DNA of 64,000 nucleotides from Thioflexithrix psekupsensis (GTDB taxonomy: Bacteria > Pseudomonadota > Gammaproteobacteria > Beggiatoales > Beggiatoaceae), in contig NZ_MSLT01000024.1 in NCBI RefSeq assembly GCF_002149925.1, positions 64,501-128,500 on the forward strand, written 5' to 3'. The notes under the pieces are model-generated. The model saw nothing but the letters and a program-made list of their open reading frames with translations, did not search any database and had not been told where the DNA came from. Shown one piece after another: positions 58,601 through 64,000 of this stretch. Numbering within the stretch: position 1 is the first letter of the stretch; each line of letters opens with the position of its first letter. The translations under genes and the position numbers were made by a program.

Positions 58601-59972
58601 TGAACAGAATTTTACCCTTCAACTCATCGAAGAAGAAAAACCACAAGAGCCAGAATCCCCTGTGATTCGCGGTGAAATTCGCACGGCTAATACTTTTGGT
58701 GCCGAATTAAGCATTGACGCGCCACAACAAGTGACTTTATTGGGTTTCATTAATCCGTTACTTAGCGAATTAGAACAATCCGCAATTCCGTTTATGATAT
58801 TGCGTTGGTTCGGTGCAAATCAGGAGAATCCTTTAACTTTACATTTTGATTTGCCCGCGCAAACATTAACAGAACAAATTGAATTGCCTATTTATCAAGG
58901 TGTTTTATTGGGATTAACGGGATTATTTGAAATTGATTTAGGTTATCGCACTGAAAAAGCGGAATATCTTGAGCCAAATGTCATGCGTTTAACCGTTCAA
59001 CCCAATCGCGCCCCAACCCAATTAACCTTGTCAGCACAGCAAGTGCCTGAGCGGGCGGCGCGTGGCACGTTAATTGGGGAGTTTTCGGCGCAAGACCCTG
59101 ATAGCGAAGATCATTTTCAATATGGATTGTTGGATAACGCGGGGCAACGTTTTTATATTTTAGGAAATCAGCTTTATGCGAATAATGGCCGTTTGTTAAA
59201 TCATCATTTATCGGCTCAACATACTATTCGTGTGCGCGTCACAGACCGTTTGGGGGCATTTTTAGAGCGTGATTTAACGATTGAGGTGTTAAATGCGCCT
59301 GAGAATTATCCGCCGCAACGCATTTTATTAACCAAAAAAGAAGTGAGTGAAAACGCGCCTATTGGCACGATTATAGGGCGTTTAGTGGGAGTGGGGGTCA
59401 ATGCTCAAACAGCGCATTATCAATTGCTGAATGATGCTGAAGGGCGTTTTATTGTAATGGGCGATATGTTGGTGGTGGCAGATGGTTTGCGTTTGGATTA
59501 TGAACAAGCCAAAGAACATGAGATTGAAGTGGAATTAACGCTGCAAGAATCGGCTTATTCTGTGCGGCAAACTTTCACTATTGATGTGTTGAATCAAACC
59601 GATGTCCGCGCCCAGATTATTCCGTTACCTGTGCCAGAACAAGCCAGCGAAAATGCGCCACGTTATTTATTAAAATGGTCGCCAGATGCCGCGCAAATAG
59701 GAGAAACAGCGCATTTATTTTTACTCTCTGCCGATGCGAATTTTACACAAGTAATGTTATTTACTGAGGCAGGTTGGCAGAATTGGGATGGGGTTATTGC
59801 TTCACTTCAGCCTTTTCAAACCTTGACGCTAGAAAGTGAACATACTTTTCCTTTAACTGCAAGTTTATCCAGTGATTTAATGATGGAGGAAAATCGCCAA
59901 TTATTTCTCGCTTATCAGCGTGTAAATAGCCTAGAATTGGTGTATCAATCTTTTGGTATCGATTTACCTTAA
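55632..59972 (+). CDS. Giant multidomain surface protein: beta-helix, plant-type LRR, FnIII, cadherin-like
   Basis: 1446 residues. Signal peptide to AQA (about 23). Then a CSLREL-like opening (TLTVNSTSNSSPPGDSSCTLNEAI) and a right-handed beta-helix with Asn-rich rungs (to about 360). Residues 375-545 hold an LRRNT-like segment (FYNQLQGDNWTNNTGW; CSWYGISC) and plant-type LRRs (LNLSGNRINGTLPSF; LNLSNNRFSGTLP). FnIII at about 585-680, an ASPM/HYDIN-like module (690-790), then four cadherin-like repeats (from about 795, 910, 1130, 1230), the first two separated by a (PE)6 linker. No sorting signal or autotransporter barrel is seen, so the export route is unclear. Probably an adhesin. Confidence 0.85.
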   Translation: MFVSILRPLGLLFLFACVHLAQAATLTVNSTSNSSPPGDSSCTLNEAINSIILSEDQSGGDCGWAIDDTYNVLLPSGTILLNQAISFSGKKVSIVGAVATDNTPATLLDASALESPPLTISSGSQMTLQNITLNNATYGAIVNNSSQLSLIRVHLKNNSASSGAAINSIGGVITIQTDSLIQGNTTSNFGGGITISGGSLTISQSILRNNSSGRGGVIYANKNSTVSISNSQILSNSSSSIGGAFYLTHSSLTLDNTQVENNTGQSGGGIWLESSTLQINNSRLLGNLANDTGGAIYAISGTVNVTQSCLVNNSDISFYSAVTATARSNWWGYGTGAGGAFSGDGDSVSNTVDASGFLTSALAGCPTIELPPFDCSDVSGITPTQCGFLSDFYNQLQGDNWTNNTGWLEVENGCSWYGISCLTIAPNAISINLANNNLVGQLPEFSLLGETLIHLNLSGNRINGTLPSFSGSSRLSTLNLANNELTGNIPTRLNNSTLLSILNLSNNRFSGTLPNLSVLSNLTQLALHGNQWQGELPTWIMNLPLITQGGVSVGYNSFYITDTDLRNFINRVNSNGLITQTIPPDNLIASEVKSTEVLLQWSPIVYQADGGYYQIEYATGTGSTFVNVGQTSSKSISEWRVIGLQPNTHYRFRVRTYTPPHNEQKSGLLSVPSAEIAVTTPSSIAARWQPSNGTLIDFGSAVLGMPTSTRIVTLLDVGSQSFTAQPEIASERSGDFSLTTTLDPTNDKQRIFTLVCRPSVLGTFDGRLSIRTEPSIGELLNYSLRCTGLADNHAPEAVILSNARVNLETDSNPVGILTTRDPDVGESHTYQLVSAPQGIFEIVGNQLHIPNRATIAALIAGQSFLIRIRSTDQAGLFVETELMVIIDPLTKPEPEPEPEPEPENKAPQAISLNGNSVVIREEINTGDFIGEFSTLDPDNGDVHRYTLINHTEGLFEIRGARLWVRAGVLFRNVGTRQITVRSTDSSGLFVEQNFTLQLIEEEKPQEPESPVIRGEIRTANTFGAELSIDAPQQVTLLGFINPLLSELEQSAIPFMILRWFGANQENPLTLHFDLPAQTLTEQIELPIYQGVLLGLTGLFEIDLGYRTEKAEYLEPNVMRLTVQPNRAPTQLTLSAQQVPERAARGTLIGEFSAQDPDSEDHFQYGLLDNAGQRFYILGNQLYANNGRLLNHHLSAQHTIRVRVTDRLGAFLERDLTIEVLNAPENYPPQRILLTKKEVSENAPIGTIIGRLVGVGVNAQTAHYQLLNDAEGRFIVMGDMLVVADGLRLDYEQAKEHEIEVELTLQESAYSVRQTFTIDVLNQTDVRAQIIPLPVPEQASENAPRYLLKWSPDAAQIGETAHLFLLSADANFTQVMLFTEAGWQNWDGVIASLQPFQTLTLESEHTFPLTASLSSDLMMEENRQLFLAYQRVNSLELVYQSFGIDLP
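58305..58340 (+). repeat. Six 6-bp repeats (CCCGAA) encoding a Pro-Glu linker
   Basis: Six tandem units of CCTGAA/CCCGAA, giving (Pro-Glu)6 between the first and second cadherin-like repeats. Such hexamer runs vary by slippage without frameshift. Confidence 0.9.
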
Positions 59973-60005
59973 TTTTTTCAGCATCTTTACTTTTTGACTA
60001 ACCCT

Positions 60006-60038
60006 AACCCCTCCTATTTAAAGAGGGGTTTATTTTTT
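60006..60038 (+). terminator. Rho-independent terminator of the surface protein gene
   Basis: Stem AACCCCTC (60006-60013) with GAGGGGTT (60023-60030), then a T-run. It lies 33 bases after the stop and between convergent genes. Confidence 0.82.
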
Positions 60039-60042
60039 CATT

Positions 60043-61314
60043 CTATTTTTTAAATCCCGCTGCGCGCAAGGCTTCTGCCACAGTGAAAAATGAACCAAAA
60101 ACCACCAATTGATCCCTCTCTCCCAACATCGCCACCGCTTGTTCATAGGCTTGTGCCACAGAATCATAACGATAACGTGACATCGCACCTAAATCCTGTA
60201 AAGTCGCTTCTAATTGTTCTACGGTTGCGGCGCGTGCGACTTGGGGGGCGGCAATGTGCCACACGTCTATTTCGGCCAGTATTTCGGATAATAAGGCGTG
60301 AATGTCCTTGTCTCGCATGATTCCCACCAGCGCGTGCGTTTTCCCATCGACCTGATTTTGTTGTAAAAATTTTCGTAAAACAACTGCACCGTGCGCATTA
60401 TGCGCCACATCAAAAAGACGACGCGGTAATTCAGGTAAACATTGCAAGCGTCCCAACAAACGCGCTTGCGTTAAACCTGCAATGATGGCCGCTTTGGAAA
60501 CGGGCAAACGTTCGCGTAATAACGTCAATACCATCAAGACGTTCGCTGCATTTTGTAATTGTTGTTCACCCGACAGCGCGGGCAAAGGCAAATCATCATA
60601 CGCCACTGTTTTACACCACCACGTCCAACGGTGTGACCCTAAGCGTGTGAAATGAAAATCCTGCTGCCAATAGTACAGTTGAGCGTCTAAAATTTCCGCT
60701 TGTCGCAATACGCTCAAAGGCGGATTAAATTCACCATATACCGCTAAACCATTCGGGCGTAAAATGCCTGCTTTCTCAAAACCAATTTTTTCTCGCGTCT
60801 CTCCCAACCATTCCGTATGATCAAGTGCCACATTCGTGATCAGTGCCACTTGGGGATCGATCAGATTAACCACATCTAATCGCCCGCCCAATCCCACTTC
60901 TAATATCGCCACATCTGGTTTTTTTTCTCGAATCAACCATAATGCCGCTAAGGTAATAAATTCAAATGAGGTCAATGTGATTTCACCGCGTGCCGCATCC
61001 ACCGCCGCAAAAGCACGACAAAAATCCGCTTCGGTCACTTCTTGATGGTCAAAACATAAACGTTCTGTAAAATCAAGCAGATGTGGTGATAAATAGTGAG
61101 CCGTGCGATACCCTTCAGCCCGCAAAATCGCTTCCAATAGCGTCACACAAGAACCTTTGCCATTCGTTCCTCCGACCGTAATAACGGGACAGGGAAATGG
61201 CAATAAATCTAATAATTCTGCGACATGTTGACAGCGGCTTAATTCCAAATCAATTAAATGAGGATGCAAAGTATTTTGCCAATTTAACCATTCTATTAAG
61301 GTCTTAAAACGCAT
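60043..61314 (-). CDS. folC: Bifunctional folylpolyglutamate synthase/dihydrofolate synthase FolC
   Basis: 423 residues. Mur-ligase fold: ATP loop VITVGGTNGKGSCV, then HYLSPHLLDFTERLCFD, EVGLGGRLDVVN, TNVALDHTEWLG and the C-terminal FDVAHNAHGA. It adds glutamate to dihydropteroate and to folates. No accD precedes it as in many relatives. Confidence 0.95.
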   Translation of the reverse strand: MRFKTLIEWLNWQNTLHPHLIDLELSRCQHVAELLDLLPFPCPVITVGGTNGKGSCVTLLEAILRAEGYRTAHYLSPHLLDFTERLCFDHQEVTEADFCRAFAAVDAARGEITLTSFEFITLAALWLIREKKPDVAILEVGLGGRLDVVNLIDPQVALITNVALDHTEWLGETREKIGFEKAGILRPNGLAVYGEFNPPLSVLRQAEILDAQLYYWQQDFHFTRLGSHRWTWWCKTVAYDDLPLPALSGEQQLQNAANVLMVLTLLRERLPVSKAAIIAGLTQARLLGRLQCLPELPRRLFDVAHNAHGAVVLRKFLQQNQVDGKTHALVGIMRDKDIHALLSEILAEIDVWHIAAPQVARAATVEQLEATLQDLGAMSRYRYDSVAQAYEQAVAMLGERDQLVVFGSFFTVAEALRAAGFKK

Positions 61315-61407
61315 TTTTTTATCCTTCCCATTATCCTCTCTCCATCGCCACGGATTAAATGGACAATAGGGGGAACGATGGGTTCGCCCCTATTGAGAAA
61401 AATCAAG

Positions 61408-63048
61408 CTAATTCGTTGCTTCTGCCACCATTTCAATCGCATGACAAGGACACTGTTCGTAACAAACCGCACACCCCGTACACCGATCATAATCATAACG
61501 ATAACGTAATCCGCTACCCAACTTCACAATGGCATCCTCAGGACACGCACCATAACAGCCATCACATTCAAAACAATTTCCACAAGATAAACAACGTCTT
61601 GCTTCATACAAGGCTTCGCTTAAATTCAAGCCCCCTACCACTTCGGCAAAACCCGCGGTGCGATAGTAACTTTCTAAATGCGGCTGAATACGTTGTTTTG
61701 CTTCCGTCCGAAACCAGACGTGTAAACGCTCATAACTCACGAGATCATGGGCGGGTGGTTTTTGATACGTGGTGCCGCGTAACCATGCGTCAATGTGTTT
61801 CGCGGCTTTTTTGCCATGTCCTACTGCCACAGTCACCGTGCGTTCGCTGGGAACCATGTCGCCACCGGCAAAAATTCCCTCATGTCCCGTCATCATGCGT
61901 TCATCCACTAACACCGTGCCATCGGATTTAAATTGTATCCCTTCAACCCGTTGCAATAAACTCACGTCCGTTTCCTGCCCTAAAGCCAGAATTAACGAAT
62001 CGGCTTCTAAAGTTTCCAATTCTCCTGTGGGTTGTGGATAACCGTTTTCATCAATACGCATCACTTCGACCACCATTGTATTGCCTTCGATGGTTTTAAT
62101 CGTACGTAACCAATTGATTTTAACGCCTTCTTCTATCGCTTCATCGGCTTCAAAATGATGTGCGGTCATGTGTTCTCGGTCGCGGCGATAAATAATTAAG
62201 GCCTCCTCCGCGCCCAAACGTTTGGCGGTGCGGGCAGCATCCATTGCTGTATTTCCTCCGCCATAAATGGCTACACGCCGTCCGAGTGTGGGGGCTTTTC
62301 CTGTTTCCACGCCTTTGAGAAAACTCACCGCATCCAAAATATGTCCTGCATCACGAGCGGGAATATCCACTTTTTTACTGATATGCGCGCCAATGGCCAC
62401 AAAAACCGCATCAAACTGCCCCGCCGTTTTTTCGGCTAACACGTCTTCCACTTTACGCTGACAGGTGAGACGAATGCCCATATTTAAAATACGTTGCACC
62501 TCCTGCGCAATCACATCCCGTGGCAAACGATACGCAGGAATACCAAAGTGCATCATTCCACCCGCTAAAGGCCCCGCCTCATAAATTTCAACCTGATGTC
62601 CCAAGCGCGTCAAATGATATGCTGCCGACAAGCCGCTTGGCCCTGCGCCAATCACTAATACCCGTTTTCCCGAAGGCACCGCTTGCCACTCCACTGCCCA
62701 CCGTTCCCGCAACGCCATGTCACCCAAAAATCGTTCTACAGCATGAATACTGACCGCCTCATCAATATGCGTACGATTACAATTTGATTCGCACGGGTGG
62801 TAACACACGCGCCCGTGAATCGCAGGCATCGGATTATCCGCAACCAGCACTTGCCAGGCTTGATGAAAACGACGCGCCTGAATATGCGTCAACCAACCTT
62901 GGATATTCTCTCCCGCAGGACAGGCATGATTACAAGGCGGCAATAAATCCACATAAACAGGATGGCGGGTACGAAAAGGGCCGGTGCCTTGGTCGTGTTG
63001 GGTTAAATCGGCGGGGCGAGTCAAATCGCCCAGAGCTTGCACACTCAT
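61408..63048 (-). CDS. GltD-like NAD(P)H-dependent Fe-S flavoprotein with C-terminal 2[4Fe-4S] domain
   Basis: 546 residues from the ATG at 63048 (AAGGAG at 8 bases; an earlier frame start at 63105 lacks one). N-terminal cysteines for a [4Fe-4S] cluster (LPPCNHACPAGENI; RVCYHPCESNCNR), FAD motif VLVIGAGPSGLSAAYHL, NAD(P) motif VAIYGGGNTAMDAARTA, second FAD motif IFAGGDMVPSERTVTVAVG. The tail adds CLSCGNCFECDGCYGACPEDAI and CTGCAVCYEQCPCHAIE, two ferredoxin-type clusters. It should pass electrons between NAD(P)H and a ferredoxin or partner enzyme. It is not glutamate synthase proper, as no gltB is near. DsrL of sulfur oxidisers has a similar plan, but no dsr genes lie here. Confidence 0.9.
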   Translation of the reverse strand: MSVQALGDLTRPADLTQHDQGTGPFRTRHPVYVDLLPPCNHACPAGENIQGWLTHIQARRFHQAWQVLVADNPMPAIHGRVCYHPCESNCNRTHIDEAVSIHAVERFLGDMALRERWAVEWQAVPSGKRVLVIGAGPSGLSAAYHLTRLGHQVEIYEAGPLAGGMMHFGIPAYRLPRDVIAQEVQRILNMGIRLTCQRKVEDVLAEKTAGQFDAVFVAIGAHISKKVDIPARDAGHILDAVSFLKGVETGKAPTLGRRVAIYGGGNTAMDAARTAKRLGAEEALIIYRRDREHMTAHHFEADEAIEEGVKINWLRTIKTIEGNTMVVEVMRIDENGYPQPTGELETLEADSLILALGQETDVSLLQRVEGIQFKSDGTVLVDERMMTGHEGIFAGGDMVPSERTVTVAVGHGKKAAKHIDAWLRGTTYQKPPAHDLVSYERLHVWFRTEAKQRIQPHLESYYRTAGFAEVVGGLNLSEALYEARRCLSCGNCFECDGCYGACPEDAIVKLGSGLRYRYDYDRCTGCAVCYEQCPCHAIEMVAEATN

Positions 63049-63235
63049 TATTAATCTCCTTTGGTGGGTTTTTAACCTATTTTTTAAAGCGTAAATTAAC
63101 GTCAATCATCACACATAAAAAACCCTTATGATTTTCCGTCAATAAAAAAAATAATGCCTGACTTGTTTTTGGGTTGAACTTCCGTTTACCATCCACATGT
63201 TGACTGTATCAAATTCACCACAAAAGAGGACAATG

Positions 63236-63784
63236 ATGCAACTATTTCAACAAGGCGAGGATGTTCCTTTGCCCAATCAACCACTTAACATTGCTTTGCG
63301 TTGGAGTGGCGCGGCTGATTTTGACTTAGCTGCTGCTTATCAAACCCATGAGGATCAACGGGGTTTGGTCTATTTTGGCGATTTAGGCAAGCGTGACGAA
63401 TTCCCTTATATTCGTTTAACCCAAGATCAAGGTGTTGGCGATAAACAGGGACATTATCAAGAAATTATCCATATTTCTCAATTTTCAACCATGAAATATA
63501 TTTGGTTTTTTTGTTGGGACTATCATCGGGCGCAAAATGGTGAAGCCGCGCGTTTTACTGAGGGGGAATTATCATTGCATATTTCCAATCCCCAATGGCA
63601 ATTGGATTTATTTTTACCTGAATCACCCAACAGTAATGTTTGTTGTATTGCTCTATTGGATAATACCCGAATGGACGAACCGCGTTTACTTAATTTAAGC
63701 GTGATGGGGATGTTATCGGGGTTAAAAAGTTTGAGTCAACTGTTGAGTCTTGTCGATACAGAATGGGTGATGCAAGCGGCTTAA
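63236..63784 (+). CDS. TerD-like (tellurium/stress) domain protein
   Basis: 182 residues from the second of two adjacent ATGs (GAGG 6 bases before). TerD-fold pattern: LNIALRWSGAADFDLAAAYQT, then VYFGDLGKRDEFPYIRLTQDQGVGDKQGHYQEIIHI, where the Asp residues usually bind calcium. The family acts in general stress defence and is often linked to phage or conflict systems, but here no other ter gene is present. Confidence 0.75.
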   Translation: MQLFQQGEDVPLPNQPLNIALRWSGAADFDLAAAYQTHEDQRGLVYFGDLGKRDEFPYIRLTQDQGVGDKQGHYQEIIHISQFSTMKYIWFFCWDYHRAQNGEAARFTEGELSLHISNPQWQLDLFLPESPNSNVCCIALLDNTRMDEPRLLNLSVMGMLSGLKSLSQLLSLVDTEWVMQAA

Positions 63785-63830
63785 TTGGCAATGATGCGAC
63801 ACACGAAGAAGGCTAACCGTTGGCGTTTCG

Positions 63831-64000
63831 TTACGACGCGCTACATACGATGTCTTCGACTGCGAACACTTGACTGGTTTTCAAGGCAGGAATCAACCGT
63901 GCCAATTCGCTCACTGTGCCGTAGGCCATGGAACGGCCGTATAAGCGCAACAAATGCGCCTCCTCGTCTAACAACCAATGTCCGCCCCCTTGAATCTGCC
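63831..64000 (-). CDS. Partial protein-coding gene at right edge, unknown
   Basis: An open minus-strand frame enters at the edge and stops at 63831 (TAA). Its 56 residues (IQGGGHWLLDEEAHLLRLYG, then SMAYGTVSELARLIPALKTSQVFAVEDIV) look like a real C-terminus with normal composition; the other two minus-strand frames are interrupted or improbable. I cannot name it from this piece. Confidence 0.55.
   Translation of the reverse strand, partial: QIQGGGHWLLDEEAHLLRLYGRSMAYGTVSELARLIPALKTSQVFAVEDIVCSAS

Noticed and set aside
61408-63048. DsrL of the sulfur-oxidation dsr operon
   Set aside because: Domain plan is similar, but the protein is shorter than DsrL and no dsr gene is in the window; a general GltD-like flavoprotein is the safer call.

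Overview
The window looks like a chromosomal segment of a moderately AT-rich gammaproteobacterium. The gene content (carAB, greA, rplM-rpsI, hemB, folB-folK, folC, purMN, cyaY, dcd, prpBCD, pqqCDE), the many IS and palindromic interspersed repeats, and a large hybrid NRPS suggest a Thiotrichales/Beggiatoa-like filamentous bacterium. That placement is an inference from style and content; no rRNA or other phylogenetic marker was used.

Layout. 1-1050: decaying defence locus, where an IS630-type element (cut by the window edge) interrupts the first half of a type I restriction specificity gene, followed by a MITE-like palindromic element. 1.1-3.8 kb: a HAMP/SpoIIE-type phosphatase behind a substrate-binding lipoprotein. 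3.9-6.0 kb: pqqC-pqqD-pqqE without pqqA or pqqB. 6.2-9.8 kb: divergent prpB-prpC-prpD (2-methylcitrate cycle) with a palindromic operator candidate. 10.1-18.7 kb: housekeeping genes greA, carB-carA, a small membrane protein, a metallo-hydrolase, hemB, rpsI-rplM. 18.9-20.3 kb: exported flavin amine oxidase.

20.3-28.3 kb is the most unusual region: a co-directional operon of large membrane-anchored proteins of unknown function around a P-loop GTPase. The GTPase gene is split twice, by a one-base frameshift that separates its G5 motif from G1-G4 and by a second IS630 copy with TA target duplications. Removing both defects rebuilds an open frame of about 842 codons. Just beyond lies the N-terminal stub of a Fic-family gene behind a palindromic operator-like site.

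28.8-34.2 kb: small membrane protein, cytoplasmic gamma-glutamyltransferase, response regulator-histidine kinase, MoxR ATPase and an orphan UrtD. 34.5-42.7 kb: one 2738-residue megasynthase (AMP ligase-KR-T-C-A-T-TE), whose thioesterase has Cys in the nucleophile position. 42.7-48.1 kb: dcd, a Roco protein (LRR-Roc-COR with a C-terminal HEPN/DUF4145-like helical domain), a class I glutamine amidotransferase, a lipoprotein and a Rieske protein. 48.1-53.5 kb: folB-folK, a second MITE-like copy, purM-purN-cyaY, an acyltransferase, yebC. 53.5-60 kb: lipoprotein, orphan HlyD-type adaptor, and a 1446-residue surface protein with beta-helix, plant-type LRR, FnIII and cadherin-like modules. 60-64 kb: folC, a GltD-like Fe-S flavoprotein, a TerD-like protein and a partial gene at the right edge.

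No tRNA, rRNA or CRISPR array was recognised. Three classes of short interspersed repeats (MITE-like, a CTGAATCAGAATTTACAG palindrome family, and REP-like GTTCCCAC hairpins) fill most of the longer intergenic gaps.
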